From Chloroflexota bacterium (lineage in GTDB: Bacteria; Chloroflexota; UBA6077), in the NCBI GenBank assembly GCA_023380955.1, contig JAMCTB010000100.1:1-13414 (forward strand): DNA of 13,414 bases, in the 5' to 3' direction. Positions within the stretch are counted from its first letter, which is position 1, and each line of letters begins with the position of its first letter. The translations under genes were made by a program, and so were the position numbers. Positions 1 through 7,301 of this stretch are shown here, in pieces. Below the pieces are notes generated by a model. It was not told where the DNA came from. It saw only the letters and a program-made list of their open reading frames with translations, and ran no database searches.

Positions 1-8
1 TTCGCCGG

Positions 9-128
<120 letters not shown>

Positions 129-154
129 GTTCAGGCCTTTTAAAAGCCCTCCCT

Positions 155-185
<31 letters not shown>

Positions 186-832
186 CCTATACTTCGCCTT
201 TCGGCTTCGCAGAGACCTGTGTTTTTGTTAAACAGTCGCCTGGGCCTTCTCACTGCGACCCCCAGCCGCTCCATAAGCAAGTCATTTCACGGCCAAGGGC
301 ACCCCTTCTCCCGAAGTTACGGGGTCAGATTGCCGAGTTCCTTAACGAGGGGTCTCCCGAGCACCTTGGGGTACTTACCCCCGCCCACCAGCGTCGGTTT
401 GCGGTACGGGCGGCTCCAACCTGGCTAGAGGCTTTTCTCGCCAGCTCAGGCTCAGCCCAGTTGTCCTTGGACGTGCCGCAGACTTCCCATCGCTTCTCAG
501 GTTCGCGCCCAGGGGGATTTGCCTCCCCGGACAACCCTACCAGCTTGGACGAGGCATCTCCATCGCCTCGCTGAACCTACCTCTCTGGGTCACCCCATTG
601 CTCGTAACGGTTGACGCCGGTACCGGAATATAAACCGGTTGTCCATCGCCTGCGCCTTGCGGCTGCGGCTTAGGCCCGACTAACCCTACGCGGATTTACC
701 TTCCGTAGGAAACCTTGGGCTTACGGTGGGCCGATTTCTCATCGGCCTTTACGCTACTCATACCGGCATTCGCTCTTCTCTCCGCTCCAGCACACCTCGC
801 GATGCGCCTTCGCTGCTGAAGAGAACGCTCCC

Positions 833-940
833 CTACCATTCCGGAAGCAAGAGGCCGGAAAACAGAAGCACGCGGTGGACCTGCAGTCCCAGTTCATACG
901 CCTCCTGGTATACCCGCAGATCACGGTAGCTTCGGATCAT
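833..940 (-). pseudogene. Remnant of 23S rRNA IVS four-helix-bundle protein (S23 family)
   Basis: A 35-codon frame starts with ATG at 940-938 inside the 23S intervening sequence. Its first 24 residues, with the core SYRDLRVYQEAYELGLQVHRV, match the N-terminal helix signature of the S23 / four-helix-bundle proteins commonly encoded in 23S rRNA intervening sequences. Full-length members are about 115-125 residues. Here the frame runs straight into the inverted-repeat arm and stops at 835-833, on the rRNA boundary, so helices 2 to 4 are missing. This looks like an internal deletion that kept both IVS ends and the start of the ORF. It is unlikely to make a functional protein. Family recognition is from the N-terminal motif only. 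Confidence 0.7.
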
Positions 941-977
941 CTGGCTTCTGTCCTCTGGCCTCTTGCTTCTGGAATCC
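837..977 (-). other. Intervening sequence (IVS) in 23S rRNA helix 45
   Basis: On the rRNA strand, conserved 23S sequence (GTAACGGGGCTCAAGCC, then CACCGAAGCCGCGG) stops at about 978 and resumes at about 837 with GGTAGGGGAGCGTTC. In E. coli these blocks flank the short helix 45 near nucleotide 1170, a known site for IVS elements. The insertion is bounded by long imperfect inverted repeats (about 838-868 and 945-976, both built on AGAAGCAAGAGGCC), so the RNA would form a long stem of the type cut by RNase III, leaving fragmented 23S rRNA. Inside is the start of an S23-type ORF. Cleavage is inferred from the IVS family; ends are accurate to a few bases. Confidence 0.85.
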
Positions 978-1043
978 GCGGCTTCGGTGACAGGCTTGAG
1001 CCCCGTTACATTGTCGGCGCAGCGCCACTCGACCAGTGAGCTG

Positions 1044-1095
<52 letters not shown>

Positions 1096-1661
1096 AGCGA
1101 CACTACATCCTTTTCCACTTAGCCTGTACTTAGGGACCTTAGCCGGCGGTCTGGGCTGTTTCCCTCTCGACAACGAAGCTTAGCCCCCGCTGTCTCACTC
1201 CCTGGCTAAACATCTGGCATTTGTGGTTTAGTTGGGTTTGGTAAGCGTTATGCCCCCTAGCCCATCCAGCGCCCTACCTCCAGATGTCAACGCCAGAGGC
1301 TGCACCTAAATGCATTTCGGGGAGAACCAGCTATCTCCAGGTTCGTTTGGCATTTCACCTCTATCCACAGCTCATCCTACAGCTTTGCAACGCTGACAGG
1401 TTCGAGCCTCCAGCCGTCTTTCGACAACCTTCACCCTGGCCATGGATAGCTCACCTGGTTTCGGGTCTAATCCCCGTAACTTGTCGCCCTGTTCAGACTC
1501 GCTTTCGCTGCGGCTCCGCCCCAGTTGGGGCTTAACCTGACGCTACGGAGATTAACTCGCCGGTTCATTCCTCAATAGGCACGCAGTCAGTCGCCTAAGG
1601 CGACCTCCTACCGCTTGTAGGCTCACGGTTTCAGGTTCTCTTTCATCCCCCTTCCGGGGTG

Positions 1662-1703
<42 letters not shown>

Positions 1704-2213
1704 CAAGGGTATTTAGCCTTAGGAAGTGGTCTTCCCGGTTTCCCACGGGGTTCCACGTGTCCCGTGGTACTCAAGCCCACCAGCCGGAGCCTCATCCCTT
1801 TCGCTTACGGGACTGTCACCCTCTGCGGTCGCCCCTTCCAGGGTCGTTCAGCTAGAGATGGGGTTGGTAACTCCGTCGCCACGCGGCAGCGTGACCTGCT
1901 GGGGCTTACTACCCCACCGACACTTAGGGCCGCCGCCCACTGAGTGTCGTGTGGTTTGGGCTGCTCCCCGTTCGCTCACCACTACTAGGGGAATCTTCTC
2001 TTTTCCTCGGGGTACTAGGATGTTTCAGTTCCCCCGGTGCCCCTCCTCGCCTCGCGGCGGGATGCCCGGACATTACTCCGGGCGGGTTGCCCCATTCGGG
2101 CATCCACGGCTCAACGCTGGCTGGACAGCTCCCCGTGGCTTTTCGCAGTCGTGCCACGCCCTTCTTCGGCCCTTGGCGCCAAGGCATCCACCTGTGAGCC
2201 CTTAGTAGCTTCT

Positions 2214-2553
2214 TCTCCTAAAGCTCATTAGAGACCTTCCTCGGCTCCATTAAAGTTCATCTACCCTCTTCAGTTGTTAAAGGTTCTGGGAGCTGGAGCC
2301 TGGATGTTCGAAGCTAGACCTCCCTGCGGTCGTTCTAGCCCGCTGCTTCCAGCCTCCTGATCCTGCCTCAGAACAACATCGCAACTGCCAAGCCCTTGCC
2401 TTGGCCCCTGCCACGTTGGCCCCAGACAACAAAAACGACTTGGGAGCTTCCCAAGCCTTCGCTCATACCTCGCCCTGGGCTTTCTCCCTCACCTTGCCTC
2501 TATAGGCTCCGCTCCTTCATTACCGCTTGTCTCTCCTCCTTAGCTCCTCAAGC
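2214..2553 (-). other. 23S rRNA leader (boxA-like element and hairpin)
   Basis: About 340 nt separate the putative rRNA start site from the mature 23S 5' end, with no convincing gene or tRNA. On the minus strand 2287-2274 reads AGAACCTTTAACAA, close to the rRNA antitermination boxA core (CTTTAACA), about 60 nt before 23S, where spacer boxA elements usually lie. A hairpin occurs just upstream: GCTAGA at 2313-2318 pairs with TCTAGC at 2334-2339, with an added GG/CC inside. The region is C/T-rich on the plus strand. Antitermination is inferred from motif similarity and position. Confidence 0.45.
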
Positions 2554-2559
2554 AACGGC

Positions 2560-2589
2560 ATTATAGCACGTGTTGTCAAATGAGGTCAA
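2560..2589 (-). promoter_or_regulatory. Promoter of the 23S rRNA transcript
   Basis: On the minus strand, TTGACC (2589-2584), an 18-bp spacer and a perfect TATAAT (2565-2560) form a strong sigma-70-type promoter directed toward the 23S gene. An overlapping TTGACA lies only 8 bp from the -10 and cannot be the partner -35. The expected start is near 2553. Because no 16S gene lies upstream, this would be a dedicated 23S promoter. Confidence 0.7.
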
Positions 2590-2628
2590 GGGTTTTGAGG
2601 TCGCACGGCAAGAAGATTCGCGACCACG

Positions 2629-2658
2629 TTGACGATGCTCCATCTACGGTTCTATACT
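2629..2658 (+). promoter_or_regulatory. Promoter of the PucR-family regulator gene
   Basis: TTGACG (2629-2634), an 18-bp spacer and TATACT (2653-2658) make a good sigma-70-type promoter on the plus strand, about 190 nt before the regulator start codon. Its -35 lies 39 bp from that of the divergent 23S promoter. An inverted repeat GGTCGC-N15-GCGACC (2599-2625) lies between them. The ~185-nt leader that follows (2665-2849) contains no supported gene. Confidence 0.55.
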
Positions 2659-2849
2659 ATCGCACGAAGCCATTACACAAATCCCTCGATAGGGCCTGCA
2701 GCACAGCCTGGCAGGACCATCTGGACAGGCATAACGGTACCGCCGCGCCGATATTGGCCGAATTCCGTAGAGGGCGGACGGCGTCGTCCCACTGCCAGGT
2801 CAGGAAGGCGGTGGGCTTCTTGTTGAGCTAGGCAGACGGAGGGGCACAG

Positions 2850-4502
2850 ATGCCCATCGCAACAGTCGAGGACGTATTAGAGCTGGCTCTGCCGGCCGGG
2901 ACTCGAATCCTGGCAGGCGCGGGAAGCATCGCCAACGAGGTTGCCTGGGTCTCCGTTCTGCACGCACTGCCCCTCGTGTCCGACAGCATCGAGGGCAGCG
3001 AGCTGATCCTTCTGTCGCCAGAGTCACTCAATCAGACGGACAATGTACTCTTCCTGAGGCTCCTGCACCAGTTGACCGCCGACCACGTAGCGGCCGTTGC
3101 CCTCGTAGGTGAGGTTTTGCCGGAGGCGATTGCCCTGGCCGACTCTCTCGGCCTGCCCCTTCTTTCCCTGCCACCCGGGACCAGGCTCCAGCAGGTCGAA
3201 AGGGCCGTGATGGCGCTCATTGTGAACCGCCGGGCCGAGCTGGAGCGACGAGGCGTGCAGATTTACCGTCAGCTCGCCCAGATCGAGATCGAGGACCGGG
3301 GCATCGCCGCTATCGTGGAGGCCCTGGGCGACATAACCGGCAAGACCGTGGCCCTACAAGACGAGAACCTTGACCTGCGATACTACTCGTCGCCCGGCCT
3401 GCCCCGCTTCAGCCGGGATGTGGCAGCAGCCTACCTGCGGGAACAGGCGGGTTTGGCCGAATGGCTGCGCGGCACCGCGCTCGTCAGCACCTCGCCGCCC
3501 ATCGGCCACTTCACCCTCCCCCAGCCGGGAATGGCCCGCTTCGTGGCGCCTATAATCATCCGGGGAAACGTCTCCGGCTATATCTCCGTCTTGGGGGCGG
3601 ATAGCGAGCTCACCGAGCTGGACCGCGTGGCTACGGGCCGGGCGGCATCGGTCTGCGCCATCGAGCTGGCCAAGCAGCGGGCCATCATCGAGGCCGAGAA
3701 CCGTATGCGCGGTGACTTCGTGGACGACCTGCTTTCCGGTGGCTTTGCCAGCGAGGAGGCCATCCTGGCCCGCAGCAAGCTGCTCGGCTACGACCTCCGC
3801 CCGCCCTATGCAGTGATGATATACGGCTGGGACCAGCCCCTTTCCGAGCTGGTGGCCGAGCACGGCGAGAGCGACGTACAGCGCCTGCGCATCGCCCTTG
3901 ATATAGCCCTCAGCGATGCGTTATCGGCCGAGACCGGCCGCGTCCTGCTGCGGGTGCGCAACGACCACGCTCATGTGGCCTACCCTGTGGGCCAGATGGC
4001 GCCCGACGAACTGGAGCGCACGGCCGAGCAGCTCCGCCAAAGGGTAGTCAGCCGGGTGGACGGCGTGACCATCTCCGTGGGGGTGAGTCTGGCCTACCAC
4101 GAGCTCACGAGCATACCTCAAGGGTACCATCAGGCCGAGCAGGCCCTTGTTATAGCCCAGCGGCTGTTCGGCGGCAGCCGTACCGTGCTGTTCGATAAGC
4201 TGGGCATATACCGTCTCCTGTTCCCGCTTCACGGCACCCCCGAGCTGAGGCAGTTCCACCAGGAGATACTGAGCGGACTGCTGGAATACGACGAGCGGCA
4301 CCGGGCCGATCTGGTCGGCACCCTCAAAGCCTTCTTTGCTCACCACGGCAACCTCACCAAGGTTGCCGAGCAATTGTTCGTTCATCGCAACACCCTCACC
4401 TACCGCCTCGATCGCATCCAGAAGATCACCGGTCTGGACCTGGACGATCCTGAAGACCGCCTCTGCCTGCAATTGGCACTTAAGCTCGAAGATATGCTGT
4501 AG
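2850..4502 (+). CDS. PucR-family transcriptional regulator
   Basis: This is a 550-residue protein with the PucR/CdaR layout. The N-terminal PucR-type domain (about residues 1-125) starts IATVEDVLELALPAGTRILAG. A middle segment (about 130-280) resembles a GAF-like sensor, followed by a CdaR/GGDEF-like degenerate domain (about 300-430). The last ~65 residues are the PucR C-terminal helix-turn-helix, with the typical core NLTKVAEQLFVHRNTLTYRLDRI. The length fits the family. The start is supported by GGAGGGG at 2838-2844, five bases before ATG. Family members are cytoplasmic DNA-binding regulators, often of purine, nitrogen or amino-acid metabolism, and frequently control adjacent genes. The next gene, glutamate synthase-like, is the likeliest target; this is inferred from position. 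The effector is unknown. Confidence 0.93.
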   Translation: MPIATVEDVLELALPAGTRILAGAGSIANEVAWVSVLHALPLVSDSIEGSELILLSPESLNQTDNVLFLRLLHQLTADHVAAVALVGEVLPEAIALADSLGLPLLSLPPGTRLQQVERAVMALIVNRRAELERRGVQIYRQLAQIEIEDRGIAAIVEALGDITGKTVALQDENLDLRYYSSPGLPRFSRDVAAAYLREQAGLAEWLRGTALVSTSPPIGHFTLPQPGMARFVAPIIIRGNVSGYISVLGADSELTELDRVATGRAASVCAIELAKQRAIIEAENRMRGDFVDDLLSGGFASEEAILARSKLLGYDLRPPYAVMIYGWDQPLSELVAEHGESDVQRLRIALDIALSDALSAETGRVLLRVRNDHAHVAYPVGQMAPDELERTAEQLRQRVVSRVDGVTISVGVSLAYHELTSIPQGYHQAEQALVIAQRLFGGSRTVLFDKLGIYRLLFPLHGTPELRQFHQEILSGLLEYDERHRADLVGTLKAFFAHHGNLTKVAEQLFVHRNTLTYRLDRIQKITGLDLDDPEDRLCLQLALKLEDML

Positions 4503-4954
4503 TCGCCCCATCCTCTGTCAGCTTGCACAGTGAGGCTGCATTCATGCTTGTGCAATGCGCCATTGAAACGCCAGTGTAATCTACGTATTATATGATGGCG
4601 GTTAGGTGTGCCTACATATCGTCGATTAGGCAGCGTTGCATATCGAAAAGGCATAGGACGTACTTGAGCCAGGTACCAAAGAAGGAAGCATGCCAGACGG
4701 TCGAGAGAACACAAACGGTCGCCCGGACCAAAATCCAACGGTCTGAACGATGGCGGCTGGTCGGCGTTGTGGAACCGCTGCGAGAGCCCCTTGCATTCAA
4801 AGCTGCCAGCCACTCTCTTGCCACTAGGTTCATTATTCCTTCGATCGCATATCTACGTTTCAACGACGGCCGTCCGGGACGGTGAGCCGCATCCGTTTGG
4901 TACGGATGGAACGATCGTAAAAGAACAATTGATTCGGTAAATGGAGGGGGGAAC
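4503..4954. other. Intergenic region and 5' leader, no gene seen
   Basis: This 452-nt gap contains no supported ORF. It holds an inverted repeat TTGCACA (4523-4529) / TGTGCAA (4549-4555) directly upstream of a good promoter at 4563-4591. Near the downstream gene are two small hairpins: CCGTCC-G-GGACGG (4870-4882) and CATCCGT-N5-ACGGATG (4890-4908), the latter 34 nt before the ribosome binding site. No T-rich terminator for the regulator gene was found. Confidence 0.5.
4563..4591 (+). promoter_or_regulatory. Candidate promoter for the glutamate synthase-like gene
   Basis: TTGAAA (4563-4568), an ideal 17-bp spacer and TATTAT (4586-4591) lie on the plus strand. A start near 4598 would give a leader of about 355 nt before the GTG start codon at 4955. 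The inverted repeat TTGCACA-N19-TGTGCAA ends 7 bp upstream of the -35, a plausible operator position. Confidence 0.45.
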
Positions 4955-6595
4955 GTGAACCTGAGAAGACCCAATGCCAATGAAGCGAACCAGACCTTCA
5001 ATCGTTCGCGGAGCGTCGTCCCAATGTCGGGGCTATGCAGCCGTTGCCTCGACGGATGCACCGGCGGCTGCGAGATCTTCAAGTCCAGCTTCAGGGGACG
5101 CGAGCTTCTCTATCCGGGCCCATTCAGCACGATTACGGCCGGTGCGGACAAGAACTATCCCGTCGACTACTCTCACCTCAACATTCAGGGCTATGCGGAC
5201 GGTGCGGTCGGCCTGCCCGAGGGTGTGGAGGCCTCGTCCGATACGGCCCGGTTCACCAACGTTAACACCGAGACCGAGTACGGCTGGGACAAGAAGGTCA
5301 AGATGACCGTGCCCATCTTTACGGGCGCGCTTGGCTCGACCTACATCGCGCGGAATAATTGGGGGCATTTCGCCGTCGGCGCGGCCCTTGCCGGCGTCAC
5401 GCTTGTCTGTGGCGAGAACGTCTGCGGCATCGACCCGGGGCTTGAGCTTAACTCCTCCGGCAAGATCAAGAATTCGCCTGAGATGGACCGCCGCATAGAC
5501 TGGTACAAGAGGTACCATCAGGGCTACGGCGAGATCCTCGTCCAGATGAACGTCGAGGATACACGCCTCGGCGTCGCCGAATACGTTATCGGCAAGCACA
5601 ATCTCGACACCATCGAGCTCAAGTGGGGCCAGGGCGCCAAGTGTATCGGCGGCGAGATCAAGGTCAAAGAGCTGGACATGGCCCTCGAGCTCAAGAGGCG
5701 CGGCTACATCGTCACGCCCGACCCCGAGCTCCATGAGATCCAGGCTGCCTACAGGGACGGCGCCATCAAGGAATTCGAGCGCCATTCACGGCTGGGCTTC
5801 ATCAACCAGGAAGGCTTCATGGGCGAGGTCGACCGGCTGCGCAAGCTCGGCTTCAAGCGCATCACCGTGAAGACCGGCGCCTATTCCCAGATCGAGCTAG
5901 CTATGGCCATGCGCTGGTGCGCGGATGCTAAGGTCGACCTTCTCACCATCGACGGCGCTCCCGGTGGGACCGGCATGAGCCCGTGGCCGATGATGGAGGA
6001 ATGGGGCATCCCGACCTTTTACCTGCAGTCGCTCGCCATCCAGATGGCGGACAAGCTCACGAAACGCGGCATCCGCGTCCCCGATCTCGCCATCGCCGGC
6101 GGTTTCTCCTCAGAGGATGGCGTCTTCAAGGCGCTCGCTATGGGCGCGCCACACTTCAGGGCGGTGTGCATGGGCCGCGCCCTGATGATCCCCGGGATGG
6201 TCGGCAAGAACATCGGCATCTGGATCAAGGAGAATAAGCTTCCCAACACCATCTCCCAGTACGGCAACAAGATCGAGGAGATCTTCGTGTGCTACGAGGA
6301 GATGGTCGAGAAGATGGGCAAGGAAGAGGTCGACGCTCTCCCGCTCGGTGCAGTCGGCATCTACACCTACGCACAGAAGTTCAGGGTCGGCCTGCAGCAG
6401 CTTATGGCCGGCGCTCGACGGTTCAATCTCAGGGTCATCAACCGCAATGACGTTATGGCCCTGACCGAGGATGCGGCGAAGATCTCCGGCATCGCCTACG
6501 TCATGGATGCCTACAAGGCCGAGGCCGACAAGGTCCTGGATGGCTCTTCCAACGGCTCCTACAGGAGGGATGTTGACAAGGTCTTCAGTAAATAG
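4955..6595 (+). CDS. FMN-binding glutamate synthase-like protein, stand-alone synthase domain
   Basis: This 546-residue protein has the FMN/alpha-beta barrel (synthase) domain of glutamate synthase but no amidotransferase or GXGXG domain. Recognisable motifs are KWGQGAKCIGGEIK (from residue ~223, flavin/phosphate region), DGAPGGTGMSP (~333) and AGGFSSEDGVFKALAMGA (~381). The usual cysteine cluster after the barrel is absent: that position reads AVCMGRALMIPGM. Instead the N-terminus has four cysteines (28, 31, 35, 39; C-x2-C-x3-C-x3-C) that could bind an Fe-S cluster or zinc. The GTG start is supported by GGAGGGGGG at 4943-4951. The real substrate is unknown; without an amidotransferase it need not be a glutamate synthase. 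A flavin-dependent oxidoreductase of amino-acid or amine metabolism is possible. It follows the PucR regulator and may be controlled by it. Confidence 0.88.
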   Translation: MNLRRPNANEANQTFNRSRSVVPMSGLCSRCLDGCTGGCEIFKSSFRGRELLYPGPFSTITAGADKNYPVDYSHLNIQGYADGAVGLPEGVEASSDTARFTNVNTETEYGWDKKVKMTVPIFTGALGSTYIARNNWGHFAVGAALAGVTLVCGENVCGIDPGLELNSSGKIKNSPEMDRRIDWYKRYHQGYGEILVQMNVEDTRLGVAEYVIGKHNLDTIELKWGQGAKCIGGEIKVKELDMALELKRRGYIVTPDPELHEIQAAYRDGAIKEFERHSRLGFINQEGFMGEVDRLRKLGFKRITVKTGAYSQIELAMAMRWCADAKVDLLTIDGAPGGTGMSPWPMMEEWGIPTFYLQSLAIQMADKLTKRGIRVPDLAIAGGFSSEDGVFKALAMGAPHFRAVCMGRALMIPGMVGKNIGIWIKENKLPNTISQYGNKIEEIFVCYEEMVEKMGKEEVDALPLGAVGIYTYAQKFRVGLQQLMAGARRFNLRVINRNDVMALTEDAAKISGIAYVMDAYKAEADKVLDGSSNGSYRRDVDKVFSK

Positions 6596-6653
6596 TCATT
6601 GAAGGCGTTATCCCTAAACCGGGGTCCTTTCGAAGTCGATCACTGTCACCTCA

Positions 6654-6687
6654 TTGAACTCCTCCTGGATGTCCAGGAGGAGTTCAA
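6654..6687. repeat. Perfect inverted repeat, 16-bp arms, 2-nt spacer
   Basis: TTGAACTCCTCCTGGA (6654-6669) and its exact reverse complement (6672-6687) are separated only by TG. The palindrome lies inside the NuoE-like relic. Leucine CTC and glutamate GAG codons are reverse complements, so the LLLD...QEE protein sequence favours it, but a perfect 16-bp match is still notable. Confidence 0.9.
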
Positions 6688-6719
6688 ATACCTCCCGGAG
6701 GACGCCCTCCGGGAGGTAT
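6688..6719. repeat. Perfect inverted repeat, 14-bp arms, 4-nt loop
   Basis: ATACCTCCCGGAGG (6688-6701) pairs perfectly with 6706-6719 around the loop ACGC. It abuts the preceding palindrome with no gap, so the RNA could form two consecutive strong hairpins. No T-run follows. Confidence 0.9.
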
Positions 6720-6879
6720 CGCGGTGGCTCAAAGTGCCCCTCACCGAGGTCTACCCGCCAACTTCTGCAATGCCTGTTCACTCAACCCTCAAGGGAAGCA
6801 TCTCTTGACGGTCTGCCGGGGCACGCCCTGTCGCGTCAAACCAGGACTGCCCAAATACTCTGAAGAAAAGCTGCCGTCC

Positions 6880-6908
6880 TTGTAAATATTGCACAAAGTC
6901 ACTATAAT
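6880..6908 (+). promoter_or_regulatory. Strong sigma-70-type promoter candidate
   Basis: TTGTAA (6880-6885), a 17-bp spacer and a perfect TATAAT (6903-6908) lie on the plus strand. The -35 contains the stop codon of the NuoE-like relic. It would transcribe the hairpin region at 6915-7062 and, with read-through, the mvhD-metV-metF cluster. Confidence 0.55.
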
Positions 6909-6914
6909 CTAGTT

Positions 6915-7062
6915 CAGCGTTGTCGCCATAGCCAAACCCTGTTCTGTGTGCTAATGTTACAAGTGCGAAGGTGGCAACAGAGCTGGACGCTCTTCTCGAG
7001 AAGGTCCAGCTCTTTGTGGCAAAGGCGCCCCAGCACCCGTACTGTGTTGGGGTGCCTGTTTA
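6915..7062 (+). ncRNA. Putative structured leader or small RNA with two hairpins
   Basis: Downstream of the TATAAT promoter is about 150 nt of non-coding sequence. First hairpin: AGAGCTGGAC (6979-6988) pairs perfectly with GTCCAGCTCT (7004-7013) and encloses the palindrome CTTCTCGAGAAG (6992-7003). Second hairpin: 7024-7036 with 7044-7056, 13 pairs including two G-U, followed by TGTTTATC. Just before the first hairpin is AAGGTGGCAAC (6968-6978), resembling the T-box core, but no Stem I was recognised. It could be a leader with attenuation or an independent RNA. It does not match any RNA family I recognise. Confidence 0.35.
7024..7060 (+). terminator. Possible rho-independent terminator
   Basis: GGCGCCCCAGCAC (7024-7036), a 7-nt loop and GTGTTGGGGTGCC (7044-7056) form a 13-bp GC-rich stem with two G-U pairs, followed by a weak T-tract (TGTTT). 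The short T-run makes termination partial at best. Confidence 0.35.
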
Positions 7063-7301
7063 TCGGCGGTGAGGCCGCCGTCGGGCGGCTGGATGCATTG
7101 GGGGACGCGTGGTGTTGATCGGCTGGGGCTTCACCACAGCATTGCGAGCGCCCGAACGGCGCCGAAACGTGATCTTAAGAGCAACGAAACACGATCTTAA
7201 ACAGGCAGACATAGCCTCGATTGTTGAGGCGTAGCTTGAGCAAGGCGATTCGCCCCGAGCTATTGTCTGACCACGCATTGCGAAGAGGCAGAGATGGGAC
7301 A
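7063..7301. promoter_or_regulatory. Upstream region of mvhD-like gene with 22-bp-period direct repeat
   Basis: CGAAACGTGATCTTAA (7163-7178) is repeated as CGAAACACGATCTTAA (7185-7200), 14 of 16 bases identical, with a 22-bp period. Two helical turns would place both copies on the same DNA face, as expected for a paired operator. No clear promoter with both boxes was seen between the repeat and the gene, and no ORF is supported here. Confidence 0.4.

Larger units (their letters stand above)
6599..6885 (+). pseudogene. NuoE-like (24-kDa thioredoxin-like [2Fe-2S]) subunit, frameshifted and truncated
   Basis: Frame one (from about 6599) encodes HLIELLLDVQEEFKYLPEDA and ends in PLTEVY, the conserved N-terminal helical region of NuoE/HoxE-type subunits, which normally continues GVATFY. 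Here the frame breaks at about 6755. From 6757, two bases out of phase, the next frame encodes ANFYNACSLNPQGKHLLTV and then CRGTPCRVKPG, equal to the family's ATFY...GKH..TVCxGTxC segment with the first two cluster cysteines. It then stops at 6883-6885, so the last two cysteines are missing. A net change of about -4 bp at the VY/ATFY junction plus a 3' truncation explains this. Intact relatives carry electrons for NADH dehydrogenase-like or bifurcating complexes. It starts three bases after the upstream stop codon, so it may once have been co-transcribed with that gene. Confidence 0.75.

Noticed and set aside
2254..2400. Possible tRNA in the 23S leader
   Set aside because: The hairpin at 2313-2339 is not part of a cloverleaf; no acceptor stem or TTCGA-type T-loop in correct spacing was found.
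2580..2831. 83-codon plus-strand ORF before the regulator gene
   Set aside because: It begins upstream of the best promoter, has no ribosome binding site or recognisable motif, and overlaps the divergent promoter region.
4592..4885. 97-codon ORF in the intergenic leader (and minus-strand ORFs of the same area)
   Set aside because: Low-quality composition, no Shine-Dalgarno sequence, no family similarity; more likely untranslated leader.
7221..7301. Upstream TTG start giving a 159-residue MvhD-like protein
   Set aside because: The extra 27 residues do not resemble the family; ATG 7302 fits its usual length.
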